Notes under the pieces: generated by a model
Databases searched by the model: none
What the model was told of the DNA's origin: nothing
Seen by the model: the letters and a program-made list of their open reading frames with translations, nothing else
Source: VAZQ01 sp035300505
Lineage (GTDB): Bacteria; Pseudomonadota; Alphaproteobacteria; Rhizobiales; Xanthobacteraceae
Direction: 5' to 3'
DNA: 56,759 nt
Assembly (NCBI GenBank): GCA_035300505.1
Contig: DATGVJ010000029.1
Coordinates: 1-56,759, forward strand
In this document: positions 1 to 8,668 of the stretch, piece by piece
Position numbering within the stretch: position 1 is the first letter of the stretch
How the letters are laid out: each line of letters starts with the position of its first letter
Position numbers and translations under genes: made by a program

Positions 1-362
1 GCGACGCCGGCTAGTCCGCCCATGAGAAACACCAGCGCGACCGAGGCGATCGCAATGAAGAAGTCGAGCCGCGTTGCGACGATCACGCGGCTGAAGACGT
101 CGCGGCCGAGCTGGTCGGTGCCGAACCAGTGCGCAAGCGAAGGGCCCTTGAGCGCGGCGGCCGTATCGCTCGCGAGCGGATCATACGGGACCACGTAGGG
201 ACCAATCAGCGCGGCGAGCACGATGGCGATGAACAATCCGAACGCAAAGCCGGTGACCTTGTTCTCGGCTATCACGTAGCGCCCGTGGCGCACGAGCGCG
301 GCGAGGCCGCTGGGTCGCGGCGGGGCGCTCGGGGAGGAAGGGGCGGCTGTCGTGTCGGTCAT
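1..362 (-). CDS. Peptide/nickel-type ABC transporter permease, DppC family (partial)
   Basis: Inner-membrane permease half of a family-5 dipeptide/oligopeptide/nickel importer. Only the first 120 residues lie in the window; the rest runs off the left edge. A first membrane segment covers about residues 38-58. The family signature HWFGTDQLGRDVFSR sits at residues 78-92, and the start of the second membrane segment follows. The ATG overlaps the stop codon of the neighbouring permease (ATGA at 359-362), so the two are translationally coupled and should form the heteromeric membrane channel. The N-terminus is Pro/Ser/Ala-rich, as is common here. The family is certain; the substrate is not visible. 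Confidence 0.93.
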   Translation of the reverse strand, partial: MTDTTAAPSSPSAPPRPSGLAALVRHGRYVIAENKVTGFAFGLFIAIVLAALIGPYVVPYDPLASDTAAALKGPSLAHWFGTDQLGRDVFSRVIVATRLDFFIAIASVALVFLMGGLAGV

Positions 363-1372
363 GCGTCGAGCCTCACGCGCGGGTCGATCAGCCCGTAGAG
401 AATGTCGATCACCAGGTTGAGTGCCACGTAGAGGATCGCCATGGTGAGCACGAAGCCCTGCAGCGGCGCGAAGTCCGACGCGATGAGCGCTTCGACCGCG
501 AACGAGCCAATGCCCGGCCAGGCAAACACCTTTTCGACCAGCACATTGGCGCCGAGCAGAAACGAGAACACCATGCCGAGCGTGGTGACGACCGGGATCA
601 TGGCGTTGCGGAACGCATAGGTGACGACGACCGTATAGGGCGAAAGGCCGGACGCGCGCGCAGTTCTGACAAAATCAGAGGCGAGAACCGCGAGCATCGA
701 GGCGCGGGTCATGCGCGCAATTGGGGCGAGCGAAAAAATGCCGAGCGTCAGCGCCGGCAGGAAGAGCTGCTTGAGGCTCGCCCAGAAGACTTCACCATCG
801 CCCGCGACCAGGCTGTCGATGAGATAGAATCCCGTCACGGTCGGCGGCGGGTTCGCGAACACGTCGAGCCGGCCGAGCGGGGCAGGGGCCCAGCCGAGCA
901 GGTAATAGAAGACATAAACGAGGATGAGCCCGGTGAAGAAGACTGGTAGTGATACTCCAGCCGTGGTCACCACGCGGCAGGCGTGATCGATGAGCGAGCC
1001 GGGACGTGTCGCCGCCATGATGCCGAGCGGGACTGCGATCATCATCGAGACGATGAGGCCCAGCAGCGTGAGTTCAGCCGAGGCCGGCAGACGCGTGCGC
1101 AGTTCCTGCGCGACCGGTTGGCCGGTGGTGAGGGATTGGCCGAGGTCGCCGCGCGCGAGATCGCTGACATAACGTCCGAACTGAACGATCAGCGGTTTGT
1201 CGAGCCCGAGCTTGACGCGGATCTGCTCGACGGCCTCGGTCGTGGCGGCGGGACCGGCGAAATAGGCGGCGGGATCGCCGGGGAGCGCCCGCGTCAAAAG
1301 GAAAGTGACGATCACCACGCCGACGAGACTCGGCAGCGCGAGCATCAGTCGTTTTGTCAACATGCCCAGCAT
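359..1372 (-). CDS. Peptide/nickel-type ABC transporter permease, DppB family
   Basis: 337-residue inner-membrane permease, full length for DppB/OppB. The first membrane segment (about residues 10-27) is followed by the family motif ALPGDPA near residue 30. A permease EAA-type loop lies around FRNAMIPVVTTLG near residue 240. The open frame extends much further upstream, but the ATG at 1372 is chosen because AGGAG stands 8 nt before it and the protein then begins with the usual basic residues and membrane helix. The upstream part of the frame is repeat DNA. The gene follows its binding-protein gene (1585-3201) with about 210 bp between them, and its stop overlaps the next permease start. The ATPase genes are presumably beyond the left edge. 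Confidence 0.93.
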   Translation of the reverse strand: MLGMLTKRLMLALPSLVGVVIVTFLLTRALPGDPAAYFAGPAATTEAVEQIRVKLGLDKPLIVQFGRYVSDLARGDLGQSLTTGQPVAQELRTRLPASAELTLLGLIVSMMIAVPLGIMAATRPGSLIDHACRVVTTAGVSLPVFFTGLILVYVFYYLLGWAPAPLGRLDVFANPPPTVTGFYLIDSLVAGDGEVFWASLKQLFLPALTLGIFSLAPIARMTRASMLAVLASDFVRTARASGLSPYTVVVTYAFRNAMIPVVTTLGMVFSFLLGANVLVEKVFAWPGIGSFAVEALIASDFAPLQGFVLTMAILYVALNLVIDILYGLIDPRVRLDA

Positions 1373-1425
1373 GGCTGAGGCTCCTTTATGTGACCGCAGC
1401 TTGCTAGTCGCGGCATCGGTCGGCT

Positions 1426-1556
1426 CCTTCCCCCCGCCCTTGCGGGGAGAAGGTCGGGGTGAGGGGACCCACAACGTGCCGGGATCGTCGTGAATGCCCC
1501 TCACCCGACCGCTTCGCGAAGAGCGAAGCGGTCGACCTCTCCCACAAGGGGAGAGG
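1426..1556. repeat. Paired palindromic extragenic repeats (Rhizobiales type)
   Basis: Two units of one palindromic family lie in opposite orientation between the permease and binding-protein genes. The left unit carries GGGGAGAAGGTCGGGGTGAG. The right unit carries the complementary CCCCTCACCCGAC and ends CCTCTCCC-ACAA-GGGGAGAGG. The right unit also contains an extra perfect hairpin, GACCGCTTCGC/GCGAAGCGGTC. The same G/C-rich core recurs at 34330-34593. Such elements are common in intergenic DNA of this order. Here the pair may form an attenuating hairpin that lowers permease expression relative to the binding protein; that role is inference. Confidence 0.75.
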
Positions 1557-1584
1557 TAAGAGCCCGTGGCGCGATCGCGAAAAC

Positions 1585-3201
1585 CTATCCCTTTGCAAAA
1601 GCCCGATAGTCGAGCCGCCGGTGGAACCAATACTGATAGCCGGACACGTTCTTTTGCATCGCGACATTGACGTAGGGCTGAAACAGCGGAATGCGCGGCA
1701 TGTCGGCAAAGGCCGTTTCGACAAACCCCTTCACGTCCTTTTCGTAAATGTCCTTGTTGCCTTCCGCCGCAGCCGTCACGGCGCTGTCGACCTGGGCGTC
1801 GAGGGTCTTCGATTGATAGTTCATCGTGTTGAAGATCGAATTCTTGCCGTGATAACACCAGATGAAAAAATATTCCGGGTAGTCGAGCCAGCCCGAGAAC
1901 ACATTGGTGTAAAGCGGCAGGACCTTTTTGTTGAGTTCGGTGCGCCAAGTTGCGCCCGGAATTTTGTTGATCGTAACCTTGATGCCGATCTGGGCGAGAC
2001 TCTCCTGCGTGAGCACGCAGAGTGGCTCGTTGGAGCCGGCAAAGCCGAGATCGAACGACAGTGTGGTCTCAAATCCGTTCGGATATCCGGCCTCGGCCAT
2101 GAGCTGCCTGGCCTTGGCGATGTCGGTGTTGAACTTGTGCGGCTGCGGCCAGGCGACTTCCGTGGGCTTGTCGGCCGGCGCTCCGTACATTGGCTTGGAC
2201 AGGCCGAAATACACAGCGTCCATGATCTTCTGGTACGGGATAGCACAAGCGACCGCCTGGCGGACCTTGAGATTATCGAACGGCGGCTTGCTGACATTCA
2301 TCCCGATATACTGGATGCCGTTCGAAAAGGGCGTCGAAACGATGCTGAGCCTGGGATTGCTCTTAAGTTCCACGAAATCCTTGTTCGGCAATTCGTAGGA
2401 GATATCGGCGTCGCCGCGCTCGAGCAGCGCGCGGCGATTGCCGGCCGACGGCACCATGCGCCAGACGATACGCTTGATCTTCGGCAGCGGACCGCCGACC
2501 CATTTGTCGTTACGCTCCATCACCACTTCCGTGCCGGCGTTCCACCTCACCACCTGATAGGCGCCGGAACCCGCGCTGTTCTGCTTGGTATATTCAAGGC
2601 CCCAGGGGTCGTTGGCGGTTGCGTGTTTCTTCACCAGTCCGGAATTGAGCACGCAGGGAACGATCACGGCGAGATCGGGGACCGTCAGCCGGTCCTTGCG
2701 CAGGAAGTCGACGCGGATCGTATAGTCATCCACAACGACGAATTGTTCGGGCTTGGTTAGCGAGCCTGCGCCCATCTGGAAAGTCGGAAAGCCGCCGACG
2801 GTGACGGCACGGTCGAGCGACCATTTCACATCCTGCGCCTTGACCGGCGTGCCATCGTGGAACGTTGCATTCCGTTTCAATTTGAACGTCGCCGACATCG
2901 GGCCGACGTTCATGTCTTCGGCCAGTTCGCCCTTGAACTTGTCGCGGTCGTAATAGGGCGTGCCGTTGACGTCTTTCATTTCATGGCTGATCAGCCGGTC
3001 GTAGCAGTTCCACGACACTTCGTAACCCGGCACATTGGTACCGACGCCGTGGATGTCGATATTGTTCGGGCCGCTTTCGGAGACGATGAGCAGCGTCTCC
3101 TGGCGCGACTGCGCCTTGGCGGGCGAGAACACGGCGGGCGCCGAGAGCGCGCCCGCGCCCGCCATGGCTGCCGTGGATTTGAGAAAGTCGCGACGTCGCA
3201 T
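1585..3201 (-). CDS. Family-5 extracellular substrate-binding protein (Tat-exported)
   Basis: 538-residue periplasmic binding protein of the dipeptide/nickel ABC family. The N-terminus has a twin-arginine motif, MRRRDFLKS, then a hydrophobic stretch and an AKA cleavage site near residue 30. The SBP_bac_5 fold follows; the stretch VRQAVACAIPYQKIMDAVY near residue 310 is the usual conserved patch. ATG 3201 is chosen because GGGAGGG precedes it by 5 nt and the Tat signal starts there; the open frame continues upstream without family sequence. It is the first gene of the importer operon with the two permeases. Ligand unknown; family-5 proteins bind peptides, nickel, opines and other substrates. 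Confidence 0.93.
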   Translation of the reverse strand: MRRRDFLKSTAAMAGAGALSAPAVFSPAKAQSRQETLLIVSESGPNNIDIHGVGTNVPGYEVSWNCYDRLISHEMKDVNGTPYYDRDKFKGELAEDMNVGPMSATFKLKRNATFHDGTPVKAQDVKWSLDRAVTVGGFPTFQMGAGSLTKPEQFVVVDDYTIRVDFLRKDRLTVPDLAVIVPCVLNSGLVKKHATANDPWGLEYTKQNSAGSGAYQVVRWNAGTEVVMERNDKWVGGPLPKIKRIVWRMVPSAGNRRALLERGDADISYELPNKDFVELKSNPRLSIVSTPFSNGIQYIGMNVSKPPFDNLKVRQAVACAIPYQKIMDAVYFGLSKPMYGAPADKPTEVAWPQPHKFNTDIAKARQLMAEAGYPNGFETTLSFDLGFAGSNEPLCVLTQESLAQIGIKVTINKIPGATWRTELNKKVLPLYTNVFSGWLDYPEYFFIWCYHGKNSIFNTMNYQSKTLDAQVDSAVTAAAEGNKDIYEKDVKGFVETAFADMPRIPLFQPYVNVAMQKNVSGYQYWFHRRLDYRAFAKG

Positions 3202-3446
3202 GGAACCCTCCCGATGCGTTTTGCGGCATTTGGAAGGATATGGTTCAAGAGTCGTGCCACAAGCTGGCGGCGCGCCGCGGCATGGCTGCAAGCGATTGAT
3301 ATAGCGATATTTATGGCGGTTCCAGCGCTGCCCTCGGCGGGCTGGATGGCGGACCCGCCCGATGGCCGGATGCATAGGAATCGATGCGGTTGATTAAAAT
3401 TCAGGCAATCGCCTGGACGCGGCGTTTGGGCCCCTTGATAAAGGCC

Positions 3447-4151
3447 TTAGCGCGCTGCACTCAATGCCTCGAGCAGGTCTTGCACTGCCATGCGCCGGCG
3501 AAAATCGGGATCTATGAAGCGCGCCTTCACATAACCGTCGGGTGCGACCACAAATGTCGCCGGGATCGGCAGCATCCAGGAGGGGTTGCCCTGGTAGTCC
3601 GGCAATGCGAGTCCGTAGGATGCCAACAACCGTTCCAGATCCTGGCCGACCCAGATCGCCAAGTTCAGCGACAATGCATAGCCATTGTCCATATCCGTCA
3701 GCACGGCAAACGGCGATTTCGTCCGTGCCTTGAGTTCCGCGGCGAACTTCTGCCTCTCGGGCACGATGGCCACCACTTGTCCGCCCGTACGCGCGATTTC
3801 GTCCTGGACTTGCGCCAGCGCCATGACGCTGATGCGGCACCACGGACACCAATGCCCACGATGAAAAGTGATCGCAACGGGACCGCGCGTGAGGAGACTA
3901 GCTGAACTCACCAGGCGCCCCGACTCGTCAGGCAGGACAAATGGTGGCATGGGGTCGCCGGATTGCGGTGCGGTCGCGCCCGCATTGTTGTACGTCAGGC
4001 GTTCTGCCAACCGATCGACAGCATCCGCATAGTCCGGGATATGCGTTCTAACAGCTTTTGAGTAGGCGTCGAGCCGCTCGCTCAACGGAGCGTCCATGGT
4101 GTGACAGTGCGCGAACGCATCGCGCAGAGCAGCAAGTGCAGTTGAACTCAT
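3447..4151 (-). CDS. Peroxiredoxin-like AhpC/TSA family protein
   Basis: 234-residue cytoplasmic thioredoxin-fold protein of the AhpC/TSA group called peroxiredoxin-like. The active-site region HRGHWCPWCRIS lies at about residues 108-119; its CPWC pair and the preceding hydrophobic strand match this group rather than classical 2-Cys peroxiredoxins. An N-terminal helical segment of about 60 residues precedes the fold, as usual in the family. Expected role: thiol-dependent reduction of peroxides, substrate unproven. The ATG at 4151 is the natural family start although no strong ribosome site is visible; longer starts add no family sequence. It is transcribed like otsA upstream, with a 154-bp gap. 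Confidence 0.85.
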   Translation of the reverse strand: MSSTALAALRDAFAHCHTMDAPLSERLDAYSKAVRTHIPDYADAVDRLAERLTYNNAGATAPQSGDPMPPFVLPDESGRLVSSASLLTRGPVAITFHRGHWCPWCRISVMALAQVQDEIARTGGQVVAIVPERQKFAAELKARTKSPFAVLTDMDNGYALSLNLAIWVGQDLERLLASYGLALPDYQGNPSWMLPIPATFVVAPDGYVKARFIDPDFRRRMAVQDLLEALSAAR

Positions 4152-4305
4152 GGAAATGGGTTCTAAATGGTGCAAAGTGGAGCGAACAGGAACGCGAGAA
4201 CTTTGCGAGGGTTCATTTTGGACTGTACGGTACGAAATGTCCAATTGTGCCGCTCTGGCGCGGGTTCGCCAGGGCCTCGAATCCATGTCCGTGGTGAAAT
4301 ATCGA

Positions 4306-5745
4306 TCAAGCGGACGCCTCATGCATCGCCGAGGGCGTGATCGAGTCCGAATTGGCCAAGCCCGGCGGCGCGCGAGGGGGCTGCATGAGTGCACCAAGAA
4401 AATCTTTGCCCCAGGATTTGATCGTGTGTTTGCTGATCACGCTGAACATCGCCGCATGCCGCTCACGCCGTTCCTCGACCGGCATGGAGAGCGCGTGGGC
4501 AATGGATATTGCCAACACTTCCGGATCGAAGGGGTTGACGAGCAGGGCCGCCTTGAATTCGGCGGCGGCGCCGGCGAACCGAGACAGGATCAGAACGCCA
4601 GGGTCCTCGGAGTTCTGAGCGGCGACATACTCTTTGGCGACAAGATTCATCCCGTCGCGCAATGGCGTGACCAAGCCGGCGCGCGCTGAACGATAAAGCC
4701 CTGCGAGCACGCTGCGGCTGTAGGCGCGATTGACATAGCGGATCGGCGTCCAATCGGCCTCTCCGAAGGTGCCATTGATCCGACCGGCCGCTGTGCTGAT
4801 TGTACGTTCAAGCCCCGCATATTCCCGGATCTCGGAGCGGCTCTTCGGCGTAATCTGCAGATAAGTCACCTTGCCACGCCAGTCCTGATAGACGTTGAGG
4901 AAACGCTCAAACGCGTCGAGCCGCTCCGGCAAGCCCTTGGTGTAGTCGAGGCGGTCGACGCCGATCACCATCGCGCGTCCCGCCAAGCTGTCGAGTACGC
5001 GACGTACCAATGGCGAACGGACTGAGCGCCGAGCGACCCGGTTGAATTCAGCGGTCTCGATGCCGATCGGAAAGACGCCGATGCGCACCCTGTGTTCGCC
5101 ATCCTGAAAGGCCGTGGCATCGATTTTCGGCAGATGGCATTCTCGATCGAGATAGCGCGCAAAATTTTCGGCGTCGTTCTCAGTCTGAAAGCCGACGAGA
5201 TCATAGGCGCTCAGTTGCGGGATCAGCCATTCATGGTTGGGCAGCGCGGTGAGAATTTCCGGCGGCGGGAATGGAATGTGCAGAAAGAAGCCGATGCGAC
5301 CGCCATGTCCGCGATCACGTAACATCTTTGCCAGCGGTATCAAATGATAGTCGTGCACCCAGATGACGTCGTCGGGAAGCAGTAGACTGTGCAGGTGTGC
5401 GGCGAAATTCGCGTTGACCCGGCGATAGCCGCTGAGATCGCGACGTGAAAATTCCGCCAGGTCCAGGCGGTAGTGCAGGATCGGCCATAACACGCGGTTG
5501 GCGAAACCATTGTAGTATTCCTGATAGTCTTCCGCGCTGAGATCGGTCACCATATAGGTGATGGATTCACGCGTCACGGTCTTGATCGCCCGATCACTTC
5601 CATCCGCGACAGCGCCGCTCCAGCCGAACCATATGCCCGGATTGTCCCTGAGCAGCGATCGCACTGCGACCGCCAGGCCGCCGGCCTGAGCAGCATCGCG
5701 GCCGGGAGCCGCGACACGATTAGAGACGATGATCAGCCGCGCCAA
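4306..5745 (-). CDS. otsA: Alpha,alpha-trehalose-6-phosphate synthase
   Basis: 479-residue GT20 glycosyltransferase making trehalose-6-phosphate from UDP-glucose and glucose-6-phosphate. Visible motifs: ARLIIVSNRVA at the N-terminus, GGLAVAV (donor loop), WFGWSG, VWVHDYHLIPLAKMLR, HIPFPPPE, GVDRLDYTKGLPERL, and LRDGMNLVAKEYVAAQ near the C-terminus. The start is TTG at 5745: GGGAGGA lies 7 nt upstream and the family sequence begins exactly there, while the in-frame extension upstream is the end of the GH15 gene in another frame. It overlaps that gene by 13 bp. Last gene of the operon otsB, GH15, otsA, which has an EcfG-type promoter ahead of otsB. Confidence 0.96.
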   Translation of the reverse strand: MARLIIVSNRVAAPGRDAAQAGGLAVAVRSLLRDNPGIWFGWSGAVADGSDRAIKTVTRESITYMVTDLSAEDYQEYYNGFANRVLWPILHYRLDLAEFSRRDLSGYRRVNANFAAHLHSLLLPDDVIWVHDYHLIPLAKMLRDRGHGGRIGFFLHIPFPPPEILTALPNHEWLIPQLSAYDLVGFQTENDAENFARYLDRECHLPKIDATAFQDGEHRVRIGVFPIGIETAEFNRVARRSVRSPLVRRVLDSLAGRAMVIGVDRLDYTKGLPERLDAFERFLNVYQDWRGKVTYLQITPKSRSEIREYAGLERTISTAAGRINGTFGEADWTPIRYVNRAYSRSVLAGLYRSARAGLVTPLRDGMNLVAKEYVAAQNSEDPGVLILSRFAGAAAEFKAALLVNPFDPEVLAISIAHALSMPVEERRERHAAMFSVISKHTIKSWGKDFLGALMQPPRAPPGLANSDSITPSAMHEASA

Positions 5746-7523
5746 TATCGATCCTCCCAGCTTCTCGACAACCGCATCGCACTCAAGATCAGGCCGGCCA
5801 TCGAATAGGTCTGCGGAAAATTTCCCCACAAAGTACCGCTGCGCGGATCAATATCCTCCGACAGTAATCCGTATCGGTTACGATAGCCGAGCGCATCTAT
5901 AAACAAGTCGCGGGCCTCCTCGCGTCGGCCGATCGACCACCAGGCGTCGACTAGCCAGAAACGGCAGATCAGGAACGCAGTCGAAGGTATTCCGAAATCG
6001 TCCGCGGTGGCGTAACGCATAACGTGGTTTTCGCGTAAAAGTTCGCGCTCAATTGCCGCTACGGTGCTGACAAATCGCTGGTCGTCCGCTTCGATCACGC
6101 CCAGGTCGGGCAACAGCAACACACTGGCATCGAGATCGTCGGAGCCGAACGCCGCCGTGAAGGCCTGCCGCTTTTCGTTCCAGGCACCCGCAAGTAGCGC
6201 ATGATGGATCGGGTTGGAAACGGCAGTCCAGTACTCGGCGCGGTCCGGCAGTCCGAGCTGCGATGCGATAGCTGCCAGGCGGTGGCATCCCGCCCAGCAC
6301 ATTGCGGTCGAATGGGTATGTATGCGACGCCGCCCGCGGAATTCCCAGATGCCGTTGTCGGCTTCGAGCGAGAGTTCGCCAGCCTTGGCGCCCAAGCCCT
6401 CAAGGAGACGAAACAGGTCTTGGTCGCCAGGCCGCGGCAGTCGCCGGTCGAAAAACATTGGCATGGCGGCCAGAATTACACTGCCATAGCTGTCGTTCTG
6501 GATCTGCCACGCGGCGGCGTTACCGATGCGAACCGGCCCATCGGCACGATAGCCGTCGAGTTGTGGCGCGGTGCGTTCATCCATCGGATCGATCGGCACG
6601 ACGCTGTAGACTGGTCGGATGGCCTCGTTTGGATTGGACACGATACTCAACGTGTAGGAAATAAATTCCTCCATTGTTTGTGTGGCGCCAATGCGATTGA
6701 GCGCCTTGACGACAAAATAAGCGTCGCGCAGCCAGCAATAGCGGTAATCCCAAGTGCGGCCGGAGCCGGGCGCTTCGGGGATCGACGTGGTATGTGCCGC
6801 GACGATGCCGCCGGTCTCCTCGTAGCTGCTCAGCTTCAATGTGATGGCCGCTCGGATGATCGCATCCTGCCAGTCGTAGGAGATCGACAGCCCGTGTACC
6901 CACTCCATCCAATAGTCGACGGTGCGGTCGCGAAATTCGCGGCAGGTCGTTGCAAGATCGCCCTGAAATTGCTCATCAGGCCCGAACACAAGATGCAAGG
7001 GCCGGGTGATCACGAATTGGGCCTCGCGCTCAATGAACGACAGCGGGGCATCTGTGGTCAGCCGGATCACAGATTCTTCGCCAGAATAGCGGATGTGATT
7101 GCTGCCGGTCGAATGACGGGCAATGGGCACACCGTAGTTGGAGGTTGGGCGGGATCGGATCGTGATGCGCGGAAGCCCCGCGATCGGCTCGATAAGCCTG
7201 ATCAATTGAGGCGGGCGAAAGACGCGGCCGAAATGACGATAACGCGGCGCGAAATCCACGATGCGGATCGCATCGCCCCGGCGATTGGTCAAAATCGTTG
7301 AAACCACCGCAGTATTGCGCAGATATTCCGATCGGAAATCGACCATATCGTCGAGCTCGACGTCGGAAAATCCTTTTTCCTCCTGGCCGGACAACAGGCG
7401 GCAAAAGATTGGATCCCCGTCAAAACGTGGCATGCACCACCACACCAGGCGCGCGGCCGGGTCCAGCAAAGCTGCTGTTCGGCCATTGCCGATGACAGCG
7501 AGATCGAGTCCGTGATCAATCAT
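5733..7523 (-). CDS. Glycoside hydrolase family 15 protein (glucoamylase/trehalase-like)
   Basis: 596-residue GH15 enzyme with the usual bacterial layout: an N-terminal beta-sandwich beginning DLAVIGNGRTAALLD and WWCMPRFDGDPIFC, then an alpha/alpha toroid. The motif WDYRYCWLRDAYFV near residue 260 and the C-terminal DPRSGTLWGNFPQTYSMAGL are characteristic. Some members hydrolyse trehalose, others starch-like glucans. Its place between otsB and otsA, with ATGA overlap to otsB and a 13-bp overlap to otsA, argues for a role in trehalose or glucan turnover. No signal peptide is seen, so it should act in the cytoplasm. The exact substrate cannot be read from the sequence. Confidence 0.92.
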   Translation of the reverse strand: MIDHGLDLAVIGNGRTAALLDPAARLVWWCMPRFDGDPIFCRLLSGQEEKGFSDVELDDMVDFRSEYLRNTAVVSTILTNRRGDAIRIVDFAPRYRHFGRVFRPPQLIRLIEPIAGLPRITIRSRPTSNYGVPIARHSTGSNHIRYSGEESVIRLTTDAPLSFIEREAQFVITRPLHLVFGPDEQFQGDLATTCREFRDRTVDYWMEWVHGLSISYDWQDAIIRAAITLKLSSYEETGGIVAAHTTSIPEAPGSGRTWDYRYCWLRDAYFVVKALNRIGATQTMEEFISYTLSIVSNPNEAIRPVYSVVPIDPMDERTAPQLDGYRADGPVRIGNAAAWQIQNDSYGSVILAAMPMFFDRRLPRPGDQDLFRLLEGLGAKAGELSLEADNGIWEFRGRRRIHTHSTAMCWAGCHRLAAIASQLGLPDRAEYWTAVSNPIHHALLAGAWNEKRQAFTAAFGSDDLDASVLLLPDLGVIEADDQRFVSTVAAIERELLRENHVMRYATADDFGIPSTAFLICRFWLVDAWWSIGRREEARDLFIDALGYRNRYGLLSEDIDPRSGTLWGNFPQTYSMAGLILSAMRLSRSWEDRYWRG

Positions 7524-8284
7524 GATGCCGCGATTAGTTTGGAGTGGACCAGTTGATCAAGCCAGTCACGCACGGCCTCCGGCCCATCGAAGACAAGGTC
7601 AGCGCCTTGAACCGCGCCGCCGACAGAGATTGCGACGCCATTGAAGTCGGGCATCACCGCGAACACGTCCAAGTCGGTTATGTCATCGCCAAGGAAGATG
7701 GGACGACGACCTCTAAAGGGCGGGCATGTCATCAGTTCGCGTACCGCGGTACCCTTATTGAAACCCGCCTGCTTGATTTCAATCATTGACCGGCCGACAA
7801 GGATGTCGACCGGCATCGTCGGAACAGTTGCGCAGATCGCGACGACCGCTTGTCGGATGGCCGGTTCATATTTTGGTGCCAGCCGGTAATGCAAGGCGAG
7901 CGAATAGCCCTTGTCCTCGACCAGCACGCCCTGGTGGGCATGTGCGAGCTTCGCGAGTTGACGCTTCAGATTGCTATCGAGCGGCAACACTCGGGTCGGA
8001 TCATCTGAAGTGTTGGCTGCGAGCCGCAATTCGGCGCCGTGGCCGCCAATTGCCGTGAGTTGCAGGGGTGCAAACAAGAGATCGAGTTCGCTTACACGCC
8101 GCCCGCTCACGAACGCCACCGCTCCGCCTGTGCGATGCAGCAATGCCGCCAAGGTTTCGAGAAGCTGCGGTGGAACCCACACCGATCGCGGGGTCGGCGC
8201 GATATCGAGCAACGTGCCATCGACATCGAGCAGAAACGCATAAGTATTAAGGTCGCCGGCCAATGGGAGAAGAGCATTCTTCAT
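7520..8284 (-). CDS. otsB: Trehalose-6-phosphate phosphatase
   Basis: 254-residue HAD-superfamily phosphatase converting trehalose-6-phosphate to trehalose. HAD motif I is FLLDVDGTLLD (nucleophile Asp at about residue 20), motif II is FVSGR near residue 59, the family patch IGGHGAELR follows, and motif IV is FLGDDITDLDVF near residue 198. Length fits OtsB. First gene of the trehalose operon; the stop overlaps the GH15 start (ATGA). A site matching the sigma-EcfG consensus stands 92 nt upstream (8376-8400), so induction by general stress (desiccation, osmotic) is expected. The ribosome site before ATG 8284 is weak. Confidence 0.96.
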   Translation of the reverse strand: MKNALLPLAGDLNTYAFLLDVDGTLLDIAPTPRSVWVPPQLLETLAALLHRTGGAVAFVSGRRVSELDLLFAPLQLTAIGGHGAELRLAANTSDDPTRVLPLDSNLKRQLAKLAHAHQGVLVEDKGYSLALHYRLAPKYEPAIRQAVVAICATVPTMPVDILVGRSMIEIKQAGFNKGTAVRELMTCPPFRGRRPIFLGDDITDLDVFAVMPDFNGVAISVGGAVQGADLVFDGPEAVRDWLDQLVHSKLIAAS

Positions 8285-8375
8285 CGTCGTATCCGGTAAG
8301 GCGTTAGTGTATGCAATAAGATTAGGCAGGCGGGAGCCGCAGTCCGCGATGCGGAATCCAACAGATCATTGGCCT

Positions 8376-8400
8376 AACGCCCGCTGCTTGAATTTGTTCC
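8376..8400 (-). promoter_or_regulatory. Sigma-EcfG-type promoter for the otsB operon
   Basis: On the minus strand this reads GGAAC (8400-8396), 17 nt, GTT (8378-8376), with C before GTT. This is the consensus of alphaproteobacterial general-stress sigma factors (GGAAC-N16/17-cGTT). It faces otsB, leaving a leader of about 85 nt. Trehalose genes are classical members of this regulon, which supports the call. Confidence 0.72.
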
Positions 8401-8438
8401 GCGTCGCAACATGAGGTTTCTTATTTTCGCATCTCGAT

Positions 8439-8463
8439 GGAACCCAAACCAAGCAATTGCGTT
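8439..8463 (+). promoter_or_regulatory. Sigma-EcfG-type promoter with no recognised gene downstream
   Basis: Plus-strand GGAAC (8439-8443), 17 nt, GTT (8461-8463), again with C before GTT. It points away from otsB. It shares flanking bases with the site at 24728-24752 (GATGGAACCCA on the left, CGTTAGC on the right). No known protein follows before the convergent NepR-like gene; a small RNA or short peptide would have to lie at about 8470-8720. Confidence 0.55.
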
Positions 8464-8668
8464 AGCTTTAAGGCCCTGTATGCATTGGACGATCGTTGTG
8501 TGCATGCGGGAATTGTTGAGACTGAGACTTGAGTATCTCAGGAAAAACGATCATGCCCTTGTCCCTTCCGGATCTTATTCGCTAGAACGGACTTCGGTTA
8601 AATCTGGCATATGGCGCCAAGACCTTTGGCGCCCAAACCTTTGGCGGCAAGACATTCAGTTCGACCTT
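8464..8668. other. Stretch without a recognised gene, carrying three 15-bp repeats
   Basis: Between the rightward EcfG-type site and the end of the NepR-like gene I find no homologous protein. Positions 8614-8658 hold three imperfect 15-bp tandem units starting GGCGCCAAGACCTTT. A 37-codon open frame (ATG 8611, stop ending 8724) crosses the repeats and ends in a hydrophobic stretch, but it lacks a ribosome site. The left part of the gap, 8285-8438, holds the two promoter sites and the otsB leader. Confidence 0.4.

Noticed and set aside
1459..2760. 433-codon plus-strand frame
   Set aside because: Antisense shadow of the binding-protein gene; high G+C third positions open the opposite strand.
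4189..4213. GGAAC, 17 nt, GTT on the plus strand
   Set aside because: It points into the 3' end of otsA on the opposite strand, with no gene to serve; taken as a chance match.
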